Source of the DNA: Clostridiaceae bacterium JG1575
GTDB lineage: Bacteria > Bacillota > Clostridia > Clostridiales > Clostridiaceae
NCBI GenBank assembly: GCA_002838815.1
Contig: LQGW01000052.1
Coordinates: 1-64,000, forward strand
Reading direction: 5' to 3'
DNA: 64,000 nt
The notes under the pieces were generated by a model. That model was given only the letters and a program-made list of their open reading frames with translations. It did not search any database and was not told the DNA's origin. How positions within the stretch are numbered: position 1 is the stretch's first letter; the number at the start of each line of letters is the position of its first letter. Positions 36,664-47,918 of the stretch are shown piece by piece. A program made the position numbers and the translations under genes.

Positions 36664-38925
36664 ATGAAACCTATTTTAAAAACGGAAGTTGCGGGGCGTT
36701 CCATGGGCATTGAACTGGGCAGCATCGGATATTTATCCGACTGCGCTCTTTTCATGAACTATGGCGACACCATTGTCTTAACCAATGTCAACATGAGCGA
36801 GGAACCTCGGGACGGCATCGACTTTTTCCCCTTGATGGTGGATTATGAAGAACGCCTCTACGCCGTGGGGAAGATCCCTGGTGGCTTCATTAAGCGGGAA
36901 GGACGTCCGACGGAAAATGCGATTTTGGCTGCGCGGGCTACGGACCGCCCACTACGCCCTTTGTTCCCCAAAGGTCTGAGAAATGACGTTCAAGTGGTGA
37001 ATACGGTGGTGTCCGTGGAAGCGGACAACCTGCCGGAAATCTTGGCCATCAACTCCGCATCCACCGCCCTCTACATCTCCTCCATTCCCTTCACCAATCC
37101 CGTAGCTGCGGTTTCCGTGGGGCTCATTGATGGAAACTTCATCTGCAACCCTACCTCGAAAGAGCGCGAGGAATCCTTATTGGATCTCACCGTCTGCGCT
37201 ACGAGAGAGCGCGTCATGATGATTGAAGCCGGCGCCAAGGAAGTCGACGAGGAAACGATGATCCAAGCCATCGCCTATGGCTTTGAACAGTGCCAGCCCA
37301 TCTTGGATCTGCAAGAGGAAGCGCGGCAGAAGTTTGGCAAAGAGAAAAAGCAGGTGGAGATCCACAAAATCGACGCAGAGCTTGAAGCGAAGGTTCGTGA
37401 ATTTGCCGGTGATTTGATCCGTGGAGTCTATGGAAAAACCATTAAGACCGAGCGCAACCAAGAAATGGAAGAAGCCAAGGAAACCATTGCCGAGCATTTC
37501 AAGCAAGTCTACGGCGACGAGTTCGCTTCCAAAAAATCCGATATCGCCGAAGTCATCTATCAGATGCAAAAGGAATTGGTTCGGGATCTGGCCATCAACG
37601 AGCATAAGCGAGTGGACGGGCGGGCGTTCGATGAAATCCGCGAACTGAAAGCGGATGTAACGATTCTTCCCCGGACCCATGGGTCCGGACTGTTCTCTCG
37701 GGGCCAAACGCAGGTCATGACCGTAGCGACCCTGGGCTCCATTGGAGAAATTCAAAAGCTGGATGGAATTTCCGAAGAAATTTCCAAGCGCTACATCCAT
37801 CATTACAATTTTCCCAGCTACTCGGTGGGGGAAGTTCGTCCCATGCGCGGACCCGGGCGCCGGGAAATCGGCCATGGTGCCCTCGCGGAGCGCGCTTTAG
37901 AGCCCTTAATTCCTGCGGAAACCGAGTTCCCTTATACCATTCGCCTCGTCTCTGAGGTGCTCTCGAGCAACGGCTCCACGTCCCAAGCGTCGGTTTGTGC
38001 TTCGACTTTGGCGCTGATGGATGCTGGTGTGCCCATCAAGCGTCCCTGCGCAGGCATTGCCATGGGTCTTTTCACAACGGATGATTTGTCCCGCGAAGAA
38101 GTCGTGACGGACATTCAAGGCGTGGAAGATTTCTTCGGAGATATGGACTTTAAGGTGGCCGGAACGTCGCAAGGCATCACCTCCATTCAGGTGGACACCA
38201 AGATCAGCGGCCTCTCCGAGCACGTCATTCGCACGGCCATCACCGACGCTAAGGCAGCCCGCATGAAGATTCTCAGCGTGATGCAAGGAGCGATCGCATC
38301 GCCCCGTGAGGATGTCTCTGAATACGCGCCCAAGATCATCACTATGAAGATTGATCCCGACAAGATCCGCGACGTCATCGGATCCGGCGGTAAAACCATC
38401 AATAAGATCATCGCCGATACGGGTGTGAAGATCGACATTGACGACGACGGCTCCGTCTTCATCGCCGGTACGGATCTCGCCATGGCGAAGGAAGCGTATA
38501 AGATCATCGACGCCATTACCCGGGAGGTGGAACCCGGTGAAGTCTATTTGGGCAAGGTGACCCGACTCATGAACTTTGGCGCCTTTGTTGAAATTTTGCC
38601 CAACAAGGAAGGCTTGGTCCACATTTCGAAGCTTGATAAAAAGCGAGTGGAAAAGGTGGAGGACATCGTCAGCGTCGGGGATGAAATTCTGGTCAAGGTC
38701 CTTGAGATTGACTCCCAAGGCCGGTTGAACCTCTCCCGCAAAGACGCCATCTTGGATGCGGACCGTAAGGAACGCGGCGAAGAAGGCGAGCCGGCACAAC
38801 CAAACGTTGACCGCAGACCTCGTCCGGACCGCGCAGACCGTCCCAGAAGAGATTTTGGACCAAAGGAAGGCGGCCCCAGAAGAGATCGGGAGTCTCAAGA
38901 AGCCCCCGAAACGCCTCAGGAATAA
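36664..38925 (+). CDS. pnp: Polyribonucleotide nucleotidyltransferase (PNPase)
   Basis: PNPase, 753 residues, phosphorolytic 3'-5' exoribonuclease. Two RNase PH domains (the first with [20 protein letters not shown], the second with [13 protein letters not shown] and [10 protein letters not shown]), then KH ([16 protein letters not shown], about 562-577) and S1 (about 620-690), and an Arg/Pro/Asp-rich tail from about 697. ATG 36664 follows AAAGGAGA. The upstream in-frame part from 36553 is the leader hairpin, not protein. Confidence 0.97.
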   Translation: MKPILKTEVAGRSMGIELGSIGYLSDCALFMNYGDTIVLTNVNMSEEPRDGIDFFPLMVDYEERLYAVGKIPGGFIKREGRPTENAILAARATDRPLRPLFPKGLRNDVQVVNTVVSVEADNLPEILAINSASTALYISSIPFTNPVAAVSVGLIDGNFICNPTSKEREESLLDLTVCATRERVMMIEAGAKEVDEETMIQAIAYGFEQCQPILDLQEEARQKFGKEKKQVEIHKIDAELEAKVREFAGDLIRGVYGKTIKTERNQEMEEAKETIAEHFKQVYGDEFASKKSDIAEVIYQMQKELVRDLAINEHKRVDGRAFDEIRELKADVTILPRTHGSGLFSRGQTQVMTVATLGSIGEIQKLDGISEEISKRYIHHYNFPSYSVGEVRPMRGPGRREIGHGALAERALEPLIPAETEFPYTIRLVSEVLSSNGSTSQASVCASTLALMDAGVPIKRPCAGIAMGLFTTDDLSREEVVTDIQGVEDFFGDMDFKVAGTSQGITSIQVDTKISGLSEHVIRTAITDAKAARMKILSVMQGAIASPREDVSEYAPKIITMKIDPDKIRDVIGSGGKTINKIIADTGVKIDIDDDGSVFIAGTDLAMAKEAYKIIDAITREVEPGEVYLGKVTRLMNFGAFVEILPNKEGLVHISKLDKKRVEKVEDIVSVGDEILVKVLEIDSQGRLNLSRKDAILDADRKERGEEGEPAQPNVDRRPRPDRADRPRRDFGPKEGGPRRDRESQEAPETPQE

Positions 38926-38951
38926 GCCCTCGCGTTTGCGTCGCAAGACCC

Positions 38952-38992
38952 AACGCCCAAGAAAAGGCTCTGGTCTTTTCTTGGGCGTTTTT
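38952..38992 (+). terminator. Terminator after pnp
   Basis: AACGCCCAAGAAAAG with CTTTTCTTGGGCGTT, perfect 15-pair stem, then T. Confidence 0.92.
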
Positions 38993-39059
38993 TCCCCAAT
39001 CCCTGCACCAGAGGCAGGCTTTTAATCCTTTTTCAATGCAATGGAAACAGCGATAGGGG

Positions 39060-39065
39060 TACAAT
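39060..39065 (+). promoter_or_regulatory. -10 element upstream of the MacA-like gene
   Basis: TACAAT; no good -35. Confidence 0.3.
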
Positions 39066-39139
39066 GAAAAAAGATTCGGTGATACATCCGGTTCCTAAAC
39101 CAGATACGCAACTAGTGATACAGATGGAGGAATAAGGTC

Positions 39140-40453
39140 ATGGAAGAGAAGGAACAACCCGTCACGGGGCAGAAAAAGAGCGCCCGAAAAAAGGGATGGC
39201 TCTGGCTTTTGATCGGGATCGTAGGCGTCGCGTTGTTGGGATTTTTAATCCGCAATGCTTGGCTGTCGGCTCGTCCGGTCCACAAATATCAAACCGCCAC
39301 GCTTCGGGTTCAAGATCCCTTGGTCCTTCGGGGCAGTGCCACTCCCAAGGAAATGGTCTCCTTTATGGTGGATCGGACCAAGGGGGAGTTGGCGGAAATC
39401 AAAATTAAGGATCGGGAGACGGTGAAAAAGGGCGATTTGCTTTTTACCTACCGCAGCCGGATGGCCAGCGATGCCTTGGATGACGCCAAGCGCCAGCAAA
39501 AAAGAGCTCAGGAAGCGGTTGCTTCCGCTAAAAAAGATTTGGAAAAGGCCAAAAGCGATTTGCAGAGCTTGCAAAAAGACTTGAAAGAAGCAGAGGCGAC
39601 GCAGATCCGTCGGCAAAAGGAATTGGATGCAGCGAAAGAAGAAGTCCGGGAGGCCCAAGAGAGCGGGGATCCCGCGAAGCTTCAAGCCCTAGCCGCCTTG
39701 AACCAGGCGGTTTCGGAAAAAGCCCAGGCGTATTCTGAGGCGGGCGCCGAGGTGGCAAAGCTTTCGGGCAAAACCGAAGGTTTGGAGGCGCAGATGAGCG
39801 GCATGGAGCGCGCCGTCACTCAAGCAGAGAGCGCCAAATCCGATGCGGATGTTCTGGTGAGCCGAGCGCAGCGCAATGACGGATCGGCGGAGGTTGCTCC
39901 CTTTGACGGCGTTGCTCTGGTCCATGAGTCCAACCAGTCCACCCCGGGAAAACCCGTGGTGGAGGTCATGACGCCTGAAGTTCAGGTCGTTGGAACGGTG
40001 ACGGAATTTGATTACCGCCGCCTAAGCCTTCAACAGGAGGTGGATCTTTTGATTGTGCCCACTCGGGAACCCGTGAAAGGCAAAGTGATTCAAATCGATC
40101 AAACCCCCAAAAGTGAAACCATCAGTGCGGGAGCGCTCAACGCAGGCGCTGCGGGCGGCGTCAGCTACGGCTTTATCGTCGCTGCGGAAAAATTCGTTCA
40201 TCCGGGATACTCCGTGGAAATCCGAGTGGCACTGCCGGCGCTTTTGCTGCCTCCTCAGGCGGTGGTGAAAGAAGACGGCCAGCACTTTGTCTGGCGCGTG
40301 GCGGACGGGAAAGTCAAAAAAACAGCGGTGGACATTGTCAAGGATGGCCTGGCGCTCACTGTGAAGGCCGGCGTGAAGGTGGGTGATGTAATCATCGCCA
40401 ATCCCGATGGCAACCTCACTGAAGACGCCATCATTGAGGTGGAGAAACCATGA
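39140..40453 (+). CDS. Periplasmic-adaptor-like (HlyD/MacA) subunit of an ABC exporter
   Basis: A 437-residue membrane-fusion protein of the MacA/YknX type. There is one N-terminal transmembrane helix (about 18-37), a beta-barrel/lipoyl half, an alpha-helical coiled coil (about 110-245, Lys/Ala/Glu heptads such as RAQEAVASAKKDLEKAKSDL), the second lipoyl half, and the C-terminal beta domain. In Gram-positives such adaptors work with MacB-like transporters to export peptides or to resist toxic peptides. Stop and start overlap with the ATPase gene (ATGA), so the three are an operon. ATG 39140 follows GGAGGAA. Confidence 0.85.
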   Translation: MEEKEQPVTGQKKSARKKGWLWLLIGIVGVALLGFLIRNAWLSARPVHKYQTATLRVQDPLVLRGSATPKEMVSFMVDRTKGELAEIKIKDRETVKKGDLLFTYRSRMASDALDDAKRQQKRAQEAVASAKKDLEKAKSDLQSLQKDLKEAEATQIRRQKELDAAKEEVREAQESGDPAKLQALAALNQAVSEKAQAYSEAGAEVAKLSGKTEGLEAQMSGMERAVTQAESAKSDADVLVSRAQRNDGSAEVAPFDGVALVHESNQSTPGKPVVEVMTPEVQVVGTVTEFDYRRLSLQQEVDLLIVPTREPVKGKVIQIDQTPKSETISAGALNAGAAGGVSYGFIVAAEKFVHPGYSVEIRVALPALLLPPQAVVKEDGQHFVWRVADGKVKKTAVDIVKDGLALTVKAGVKVGDVIIANPDGNLTEDAIIEVEKP

Positions 40454-41124
40454 TTTCCCTAGCCCATATTGACAAGTATTATCAGTCGGGCGAGGAAACC
40501 CTTCATGTGCTTAAAGACCTCTCTTTGGAAATTGCCTCGGGTGAGTTTGTGGCCATCATGGGGCCCTCCGGCTCGGGTAAATCCACCCTCATCAACCTTT
40601 TAGGGTTTTTAGATTCTTCTTATGAAGGTCAATACCTCTACGAAGGGAAAGCGCCACAGATCAACAACGATCGGGCGTTGTCCCGGGTGCGCAATGAAAT
40701 GGTGGGCTTTGTCTTTCAAAACTTTTCCCTAGTGGAGACCGATACGGTGCTGGAGAATGTGGAGATGCCCCTACTTTACCGGGGGATGTCTCAAGCCAAA
40801 GCTCGTCCCATCGTCATGGAGTATCTTAAAAAAGTGGGTATTGAAGAAAAGTGGGACAAGTTGCCGCGCCAGCTCTCGGGAGGGCAGCAGCAGCGGGTAG
40901 CCATCGCTCGGGCCTTGGTCAATCAGCCTCGTTTTATCATTGCCGATGAGCCCTCGGGGGCCTTGGATTACCACACCTCAAAGGAAATCATGAATCTGTT
41001 CCAAGAAGTCAATGAAAAAGAGGGGGTCACGGTGATCCTCGTAACCCACGATCAAAACATGGCCAACTACGCCAACCGGACCCTGCGCATCTTTGATGGA
41101 CGCATCGTCCCAGAGGAGGCTTAG
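40450..41124 (+). CDS. ABC transporter ATP-binding protein (MacB/LolD type)
   Basis: A 224-residue ATPase. Walker A GPSGSGKSTLINLLG, Q-loop VFQNFSLV, signature LSGGQQQRVAIARAL, Walker B FIIADEPSGAL, and H-loop THDQ. The ATPase of the export system whose adaptor and permease flank it. Confidence 0.92.
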   Translation: MISLAHIDKYYQSGEETLHVLKDLSLEIASGEFVAIMGPSGSGKSTLINLLGFLDSSYEGQYLYEGKAPQINNDRALSRVRNEMVGFVFQNFSLVETDTVLENVEMPLLYRGMSQAKARPIVMEYLKKVGIEEKWDKLPRQLSGGQQQRVAIARALVNQPRFIIADEPSGALDYHTSKEIMNLFQEVNEKEGVTVILVTHDQNMANYANRTLRIFDGRIVPEEA

Positions 41125-41127
41125 GAC

Positions 41128-42339
41128 ATGAGATTGTCAGAAATTATACGCTCAGCACTCAAAGCGCTGATCAAAAACAAGCGACGGACGATTTTGACCA
41201 TGCTGGGCATCATCATCGGCATTGCTTCCGTCATCACCATTATGGCGCTGGGCAAGGGCTTCCAAAAAGCCGTGGTGCAAAACCTCACTCAGTCCCAAGG
41301 CAATGAAGTGGTGGTCAACATCCTCTTTCAGCCCAAGGATCGCAACCTTTCCTTTTCGTCCATGAACTTTTATGGAGCTTCGGATGTCGAATTGGTCTTA
41401 GCCATTCCCGGGGTTCGCAGCGCAAAGGTGGGCGAGTTGGATCGGGGTTTTACCTCTATCAGTGTGCGCCCCGGCGATACTGAGGACCGCAAACCACAAA
41501 ACCTCATGCTGAACCTAGCTGGGCACAAGGAATCCTTGATCGCCGGTCGGCTCTTGGATGCCTCGGACGAAGCCAGCGCCGCCCGAGTCGTGATGATTTC
41601 CAAAGCCGCCGCCCAGGACCTCTATGGGTCCAATGAGAACGCGGTAGGCCGCAGCGTGCTTATAAAGGATCAGTTGTTTTTGGTGGTGGGCCTCTACGAG
41701 GGGTATCCTCGGGAAATGGTCTCCATGAATTTGGAACGCTTTGATCTTTACATGCCCAAGGCTACCTACAATACGTACATTGCGCAACAAGATACGGGAA
41801 ACAATCTGATGCTTACGCTGGGCCGCGGAGCCAATCCAAGCGAGGTGGCCAACGAGGCCATCAAGCAGTTGGAACTGCACGGATCCATGAAGGACCAAGG
41901 GATCTATCAGGTTTTTGATCTGGCGCTGATGATGGAGGGAATCGGCAACATCTTGTCCATGATCACCTATTTCATCTCCGCCATTGCCGGTATTTCCCTA
42001 TTCATCGCCGGGGTCGGCGTCATGAATATGATGTACATCTCCGTTTCCGAGCGCACCAAGGAGATCGGCATTCGCCGAGCCATGGGAGCGACCCAAAGTT
42101 CCATCCGCAATCAATTTTTAGCGGAAGGGCTGGCCATTACCCTCCTGGGCGGATTCTTAGGCTTCTTGTTCGGAGTCTTGGTGGCGTCCGTCGCTTCGCG
42201 CTTTTTGCCGTTTTCCGCTTCCGTGGATCTTTTCAGCATCGTATTGACGGTGGTGGTTTCCGTGACCATCGGACTGGTCTTCTCCGTCATGCCCGCCAAT
42301 GCCGCCGCACGAAAAGACCTCATCGACATTCTGCGCTAA
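41128..42339 (+). CDS. ABC transporter permease (MacB/FtsX type)
   Basis: A 403-residue permease. N-terminal transmembrane helix (about 20-42, with LTMLGIIIGIASVITIM), a large outside MacB-PCD domain, and three C-terminal helices in an FtsX domain (ISVSERTKEIGIRRAMGAT, then GFLGFLFGVLVASV). Substrate unknown; related YknXYZ handles a toxic peptide in B. subtilis. Three bases after the ATPase stop, with AGGAGG in the end of that gene. Confidence 0.9.
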   Translation: MRLSEIIRSALKALIKNKRRTILTMLGIIIGIASVITIMALGKGFQKAVVQNLTQSQGNEVVVNILFQPKDRNLSFSSMNFYGASDVELVLAIPGVRSAKVGELDRGFTSISVRPGDTEDRKPQNLMLNLAGHKESLIAGRLLDASDEASAARVVMISKAAAQDLYGSNENAVGRSVLIKDQLFLVVGLYEGYPREMVSMNLERFDLYMPKATYNTYIAQQDTGNNLMLTLGRGANPSEVANEAIKQLELHGSMKDQGIYQVFDLALMMEGIGNILSMITYFISAIAGISLFIAGVGVMNMMYISVSERTKEIGIRRAMGATQSSIRNQFLAEGLAITLLGGFLGFLFGVLVASVASRFLPFSASVDLFSIVLTVVVSVTIGLVFSVMPANAAARKDLIDILR

Positions 42340-42361
42340 ACGACAGCGTCCTTGCCTTTTA

Positions 42362-42393
42362 GAGCCTTCCTCCTTTGTCGGGAGGAAGGCTTT
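42362..42393 (+). terminator. Terminator after the ABC exporter operon
   Basis: GAGCCTTCCTCC with GGAGGAAGGCTTTC, short T tract. Confidence 0.7.
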
Positions 42394-42433
42394 CACTTTG
42401 CAAAGACCTTCCCCGAAAAGCGGTAAATTATGT

Positions 42434-42439
42434 TAAAAT
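42434..42439 (+). promoter_or_regulatory. Extended -10 promoter for ftsK
   Basis: TAAAAT preceded by TGT. No clear -35. Confidence 0.4.
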
Positions 42440-42509
42440 AATAGACGGATTCCCAAGGCTTTTAGGGGATTTTCAAGACCTACGACCAAGCAAAGGAGGA
42501 TTATAGCGT

Positions 42510-45293
42510 ATGGCAGAACCCAAACGAAGTCGCAGCACGTCTGCAAGACGTTCCAGCACATCCCAAAGGACCTCGAGACGGTCCTCTTGTGCAGGAGTGA
42601 ACAGATCCTCTTCACCGTTTTGGGAGGGGTATGGCAATGAAGTCACCGGCATTCTCTTCATCGGCGTTGGCTTACTATTGGGCGCGTCGGTATTTACCCA
42701 GCGAGTGGGGGGATTGGGACGCATCTTAAAGGCTGCGGCTTTGTCCATTTTCGGCACCTTGGGCTACGCTCTTCCTCTGGGACTGGCCGCGTTAGGGCTG
42801 GCATTTATTTTAAGAAAACGAGGATTTTTGTGGAATAAGCGCGGCGCGGGCGCTCTTTTGCTTTTTTTAGCCCTGGAGGTTCTTTTGTCGGTGCGCCACA
42901 CCCACCTTTTAACGGAGCATTCCATGGGCGTCGCCTTGAAGATCGTGAGCGGTCTTAGAGAAACCCATGGCGGCAGCTTTGGCTTCTTATTGACGATTCC
43001 CCTGGTCCGTTTGGTCGGGGATGTGGGTGCTTATATTTTTGCTATTCTTTGTTTGTTTTTCGCCGGCGTCCTCATGCTCAACACTACAGTGTATGACTCG
43101 CTGAAAAAAGGCAAAGACCTTACGGGCGCGGTCAACGAGAAGTGGCGGGATAAAAAAGAAAAAGCCACAGCCCCCGCGCAGCAAGAAATGACCGCCCCAA
43201 AAGCTGCTGGTGCGCGTCCTTTGCTGTCCGCTCAAAAGCCGGAAGCCCTCATTGATGCCACGACAAGCCCGCCCAAAGAAAAACGAGGCTTTTTTAGTCG
43301 ACCGCTGTTCAAACGGGAATCGTCGTCCCATCCCAAGGGAGGCCCGGCGAGCGATGAGGGCCTCGAGCTTCCTTCGTTTCTAAAGCCTGCGACGTCAGGG
43401 GCGGGTAAGGGTGCGCGGCGGGCAACGCCCCATGGGCACTTCGAACGCTTCAACATCCGTCTGGGAAAGGAACCTTCCCGCTTGAAGGCGCCCTCCGATC
43501 GGCCCGTTGCGGAAAATCCGGTAACGGTGCCCTACCTTGAGGGGCTCAATGCGGTTCGGGACGTGAAAAATCCTCATGTGGACGACATTTCCTTGTTTCC
43601 CAGATCAATGCAGCCCGCAGCGGACTCCGCAGAGGCTCCGTCTCGTACCGAAGATCTTTTTGTGGATGAGGATTTCGATGCGCCGGTGGTTTATCCCGAA
43701 GAGGAAGAATCCTTGGAGGACCCCGCACAAGCCCCAGAACCTGAGGCGCCGGCTCCCAAAGCGGCCACGCCGCTTACGGAATTTCGAAAAACCCACTTGG
43801 CCCAAACCGATCTGCCCAAGCCTACCCATGGCAAGCAGCTAAGCATGACCGGTTCAGAGGCCCCAGAGGCGATTTACCGCTATCCCGGAGTTTCTTTATT
43901 GCGGGAAAACATGCGTGGGATGATGAATGACGATGATCAGCATGAAATCTACCAAAACGCCCAAAAGCTCCAGGAGACCTTAGGGACCTTCGGAGTGGAG
44001 GCACGAGTCGTGGATGTGTCCAAGGGACCTTCTGTTACGCGTTATGAGCTGCAGCTGAAAGCGGGAACCAAGGTCAGTAAGGTCACGAATCTTTCCGATG
44101 ACATCGCTCTTTCCTTAGCGGCTTCAGGAGTGCGTATTGAAGCGCCCATCCCGGGAAAAGCTGCGGTGGGCATCGAGATCCCCAACAAGGAGACCGTTCC
44201 CGTCTTTTTGCGGGAAGTGATTGATTCGGAAAAATTTGCCAAAAGCAACCAAACCTTGGCCATGGCCCTGGGCAAAGACATCTCCGGGGACATCATCATC
44301 GGGGATATTGCTCGCTTTCCCCATGTGCTTATTGCCGGCGCTACGGGCTCGGGCAAGTCGGTGTGCATCAATTCCCTCATCGTCAGCTTGCTGTATAAGT
44401 ATTCCCCTAAAGAAGTTCGCCTCATCATGGTGGACCCGAAGATGGTGGAGCTGTCCGTCTACAATGGCATTCCACATCTCTTGATCCCGGTGGTCACGGA
44501 TCCTAAAAAGGCGGCGGGGGCCCTCAACTGGGCCGTCAATGAGATGATTCGGCGCTATGATTTGTTCAACCAAAATTCCGTACGCAACATTGAAGGATAT
44601 AACGATTTGAAGGCTAAAGGACGTATCGAGGAAAAACTGCCTTACATCGTCGTGATTGTGGATGAATTGGCCGACCTCATGATGGTGGCGGCGGGGGAAG
44701 TGGAAAGCTACATCGCCCGGCTGGCTCAAATGGCTCGGGCGGCGGGGATGCATCTGGTCATCGCCACCCAACGTCCCTCCGTGGATGTCATCACCGGCGT
44801 CATCAAAGCCAATATTCCTTCTCGAATCTCCTTTGCAGTATCTTCTTATGTGGATTCCAAAACGATTTTGGACCAAGGCGGTGCAGAAAAGCTCTTGGGA
44901 AAAGGAGACATGCTCTATTCCCCCATGGGTGCGCACAAGCCCCGGCGGGTGCAGGGCGCCTTCATCTCCGAAGAAGAGGTGGAATCCATCGTGGCGTCCA
45001 TCAAAGGAGACCAGGAAAACGTGCAGTACGATGAATCCATTTTAGAGCATATTGAAAAGGGCGGGGCCCCCGGTGCAACCACGGAAGAATCCGATGAGCT
45101 CTTTGAGGAAGCCGTGCGCATCGTCCTGGAATACAATCAAGCATCCACCTCCTTTTTGCAGCGCAGAATGCGGGTGGGCTACAATCGAGCGTCCCGGATT
45201 ATGGAGGAACTCGAACAGCGTGGCGTGATTTCCGGCCCCGACGGATCGCGGCCCCGAAAGGTTCTATGGAGTGCCGCGGAGACTGAAGAATAA
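42510..45293 (+). CDS. ftsK: DNA translocase FtsK/SpoIIIE
   Basis: A 927-residue translocase that moves chromosomal DNA at the division septum. N-terminus: Arg/Ser-rich segment, then four membrane helices (about 45-195), a low-complexity linker to about 450, the alpha/beta motor with [18 protein letters not shown] near residue 610 and Walker [15 protein letters not shown], and the C-terminal gamma winged helix ([20 protein letters not shown]). ATG 42510 with AAAGGAGG at about 42493. Confidence 0.96.
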   Translation: MAEPKRSRSTSARRSSTSQRTSRRSSCAGVNRSSSPFWEGYGNEVTGILFIGVGLLLGASVFTQRVGGLGRILKAAALSIFGTLGYALPLGLAALGLAFILRKRGFLWNKRGAGALLLFLALEVLLSVRHTHLLTEHSMGVALKIVSGLRETHGGSFGFLLTIPLVRLVGDVGAYIFAILCLFFAGVLMLNTTVYDSLKKGKDLTGAVNEKWRDKKEKATAPAQQEMTAPKAAGARPLLSAQKPEALIDATTSPPKEKRGFFSRPLFKRESSSHPKGGPASDEGLELPSFLKPATSGAGKGARRATPHGHFERFNIRLGKEPSRLKAPSDRPVAENPVTVPYLEGLNAVRDVKNPHVDDISLFPRSMQPAADSAEAPSRTEDLFVDEDFDAPVVYPEEEESLEDPAQAPEPEAPAPKAATPLTEFRKTHLAQTDLPKPTHGKQLSMTGSEAPEAIYRYPGVSLLRENMRGMMNDDDQHEIYQNAQKLQETLGTFGVEARVVDVSKGPSVTRYELQLKAGTKVSKVTNLSDDIALSLAASGVRIEAPIPGKAAVGIEIPNKETVPVFLREVIDSEKFAKSNQTLAMALGKDISGDIIIGDIARFPHVLIAGATGSGKSVCINSLIVSLLYKYSPKEVRLIMVDPKMVELSVYNGIPHLLIPVVTDPKKAAGALNWAVNEMIRRYDLFNQNSVRNIEGYNDLKAKGRIEEKLPYIVVIVDELADLMMVAAGEVESYIARLAQMARAAGMHLVIATQRPSVDVITGVIKANIPSRISFAVSSYVDSKTILDQGGAEKLLGKGDMLYSPMGAHKPRRVQGAFISEEEVESIVASIKGDQENVQYDESILEHIEKGGAPGATTEESDELFEEAVRIVLEYNQASTSFLQRRMRVGYNRASRIMEELEQRGVISGPDGSRPRKVLWSAAETEE

Positions 45294-45338
45294 AAGGGGA
45301 GCCTCCCAGGGGGCTAGACTCAATGAAAAGGAAACAAT

Positions 45339-46712
45339 ATGGAACATGATTTTATAATCAAACGGGACGTCCCCTTGGAAAAGGAAGGAGTCACCTACCG
45401 AGTGGCTCTGGTGAGTCTTGGCTGCGACAAAAATCGGGTGGACTCAGAGATTATGCTGGGAACTCTTGGAAAAGCCTACACGATCACCAACGACCCCATG
45501 GACGCCCAGATCATCATCGTCAATACCTGCGGCTTTATCGATGCCGCCAAGGAAGAATCGATCCAAACGATTTTGGAGATGGCGGTGTATAAAAAACAGG
45601 GGCGCTGCGAGCTGTTGATGGCCACCGGCTGCTTAACTCAGCGCTATGGGCAGGAGCTTTTGCAAGAAATGCCCGAATTGGATGTCATTTTAGGGGTCAA
45701 CAGCTATGGCCGCCTGGATGAGTACGTGGAGCGCTTCATCAAAGAGCGAAAGCGAATCATCGATACGGCTTTGGACGATGAAACCGTCAACGAAGGGCAG
45801 CGCCTGTTGACCACAGGCTTTGGCACGACGGCATTTTTGCGCATTGGCGAAGGGTGCGATATGCACTGCACTTATTGCATCATTCCTAAAATCCGCGGGG
45901 CGTATCGTTCTCGGTCCAAAGAAGCGATTTTGGCTGAAGCCCAGCGTTTTGCAGCCTCGGGCGTCAGCGAACTGATTTTGGTGGCCCAGGACACCACGCG
46001 GTGGGGGGCCGATCTCTTTGGCGAGCCTCGTCTGCATGAACTCTTACAGGAGCTCGACCAAATCCAAGGGCTTCGCTGGATTCGCCTTTTATACCTTTAT
46101 CCCGAAGGAATTTATCCCGAGCTTTTGCAGGTCATGGCCCAGGCCGAGCGTGTCCTGCCTTATTTTGACATGCCCATCCAGCACATCGCCGATGGCGTGT
46201 TACAGCGCATGGGGCGAAAAACGTCCAGGAAGGCCATCGATGCCGTTCTTAGGGAGATTCGAGCGCGCTTCCCCAATCCCACCCTTCGGACCACCCTCAT
46301 TACAGGATTTCCCGGAGAGAGCGAGGCGGATTCTGAGGAAATGCGTCAGTGGCTTTTGAAAACAAAGCTTGATAAAGTGGGGGTTTTTACCTATTCTAGA
46401 GAAGAGGGTACGCCCGCGTATCATATGAAAGGTCAAATCCCGGAAGCGGTCAAACAAAAAAGACGGGATGCTTGGATGAGGGCGCAGCAGGGGGTTTCCT
46501 GGTCCCTCAATCAAGAAAAAATTGGACGGATCGAAACGGTGTTGATCGAAGGTCGAAACGATCAATACTTTACGGGCCGCTCCAAGGAAATGGCTCCGGA
46601 CATTGATGGAGAAATCTTTATTGCCTCGGATCGGGAGCTCATTGCAGGAACCTACCACCAGGTGCGGATCACCGATGCCCTGGAATACGATCTGTTGGGA
46701 GAATTGATTTAA
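45339..46712 (+). CDS. rimO: Ribosomal protein S12 methylthiotransferase RimO
   Basis: Radical SAM methylthiotransferase, 457 residues. N-terminal UPF0004 domain with VSLGCDKNRVDSE and NTCGFIDAAKEESI, radical-SAM CDMHCTYC (Cys 173, 177, 180), and a C-terminal TRAM domain. The N-terminal LGCDKN motif separates RimO from MiaB (LGCQMN). It carries two Fe-S clusters. Confidence 0.95.
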   Translation: MEHDFIIKRDVPLEKEGVTYRVALVSLGCDKNRVDSEIMLGTLGKAYTITNDPMDAQIIIVNTCGFIDAAKEESIQTILEMAVYKKQGRCELLMATGCLTQRYGQELLQEMPELDVILGVNSYGRLDEYVERFIKERKRIIDTALDDETVNEGQRLLTTGFGTTAFLRIGEGCDMHCTYCIIPKIRGAYRSRSKEAILAEAQRFAASGVSELILVAQDTTRWGADLFGEPRLHELLQELDQIQGLRWIRLLYLYPEGIYPELLQVMAQAERVLPYFDMPIQHIADGVLQRMGRKTSRKAIDAVLREIRARFPNPTLRTTLITGFPGESEADSEEMRQWLLKTKLDKVGVFTYSREEGTPAYHMKGQIPEAVKQKRRDAWMRAQQGVSWSLNQEKIGRIETVLIEGRNDQYFTGRSKEMAPDIDGEIFIASDRELIAGTYHQVRITDALEYDLLGELI

Positions 46713-47291
46713 ATGAATTTGGCCAATCAGCTGACCTTGTTCCGAATTGCGCTCATTCCTTTTTTTATCCTATTTTTGTCCGTGCCACAAATTCCTCACG
46801 GGCCCCTTTGGGCGTTGATTCTCTTTGTGATCGCCTCGTATACGGATCATCTGGATGGAAAAATCGCTAGAGAGCGAAACCTCATCACCAATTTCGGAAT
46901 TTTCATGGATCCTTTTGCGGATAAACTCTTGGTGACTTCTGCCATCATTATGCTGGTGTCCTTATCCATGATTCCGGCATTTGTCGCCATCATCATCATT
47001 GCCCGCGAATTTGCCGTTTCAGGTCTTCGCACCCTTTCCGCTAAAGAAGGTACGGTCATTGCAGCCTCTTCTTTGGGAAAAATCAAAACCACCTTACAAA
47101 TGCTGGCCATTGTATTGATGTTGATCAAGCTGTTGCTGACGAATGACCCTTGGTTTGCCAACTGGATTTCTCCAAAGTCGCTGCTCCTATGGATCCCAGA
47201 CGTCGTCATGTATGCGGCCGCCTTCATGACGCTGTACTCGGGGGTGGATTATTTCACCAAAGGCTGGTCGGCCATTGATCCCAAGAAGTAG
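46713..47291 (+). CDS. pgsA: CDP-diacylglycerol-glycerol-3-phosphate phosphatidyltransferase
   Basis: A 192-residue membrane enzyme that makes phosphatidylglycerol phosphate from the CDP-DAG produced by CdsA. The CDP-alcohol phosphotransferase motif is intact: DHLDGKIARERNLITNFG continuing to the D-x3-D of MDPFAD. About five helices. ATG 46713 directly follows the rimO stop. Confidence 0.94.
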   Translation: MNLANQLTLFRIALIPFFILFLSVPQIPHGPLWALILFVIASYTDHLDGKIARERNLITNFGIFMDPFADKLLVTSAIIMLVSLSMIPAFVAIIIIAREFAVSGLRTLSAKEGTVIAASSLGKIKTTLQMLAIVLMLIKLLLTNDPWFANWISPKSLLLWIPDVVMYAAAFMTLYSGVDYFTKGWSAIDPKK

Positions 47292-47405
47292 CACTCGAGT
47301 AAAAGTCACCCGTCCCGGGCGCTTTCTTTAAGGAAGTGGACCGAACCCCAAAAGCCCCCCAGGCAAAATGCCACGCAGGGGGGGCTCCGATCCAAGGGAT
47401 ACTGG

Positions 47406-47437
47406 AAGCGGAACTCATCGTAGGGTTCCGCTTTTTC
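47406..47437 (+). terminator. Terminator after pgsA
   Basis: AGCGGAAC with GTTCCGCT, then TTTTTC. An earlier GC-rich hairpin (AGCCCCCC/GGGGGGGCT, about 47350-47386) precedes it. Confidence 0.8.
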
Positions 47438-47918
47438 TATTGGTGAAGAGGCTGTCGAGGCTTCCCAACGCCCGTAAGATCCTTGGGAAGCCACCCAGAC
47501 GTCGGCCTTGCCGAATGCTTTTTTGAACTTTTGATTGATTGGGACTAGTAGGGGCTATGAGCAGCTCTTTTCAACGATTTCAAGCGAACAGAATTGGCTT
47601 TCGATTGGTTGTGGGGATGATCCTTCCCGCTGGGTCAATCCAGCAGTTGGCGTTTTCCATTTTGAAGTAGAAAAAACAGTGCTTATCCATCCTGAGAGAT
47701 CTAAAGCTTATGGTGTTTCAAGACGGAACAAACCTACAAAAAATCCGTTTCTCACTCCAAGAGGGGCCGCAACGCAGGGGCCGAAAGTCAAGAGCTTTGA
47801 CCTTGGCGCTTGAGGCCCTCAGAGGATCTTTGCGTCGGGGTAAAGCTCGCTCGGGCTGGAGGGCTTTAAACAATTCGCCCGCTTCATCGCAGCTATCCTA
47901 GCGGGTCATGATGAATCA
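47438..47918. other. Gene-poor stretch
   Basis: Contains a perfect ten-pair inverted repeat GGCTTCCCAA/TTGGGAAGCC (47459-47492) and one interrupted reading frame (see 47557). Nothing else seen. Confidence 0.4.
47557..47901 (+). pseudogene. Possible interrupted small gene
   Basis: ATG 47557 with AGGGG ahead opens a frame that runs 115 codons to TAG 47899 with a single in-frame TAG at codon 38. The product is basic (for example KIRFSLQEG and RRGRKSRALTLAL). It resembles nothing I know. It may be a decayed gene or chance. Confidence 0.25.

Noticed and set aside
37906-38946. Long minus-strand open frame opposite pnp
   Set aside because: Antisense shadow of a clearly real gene; no family resemblance or ribosome site.
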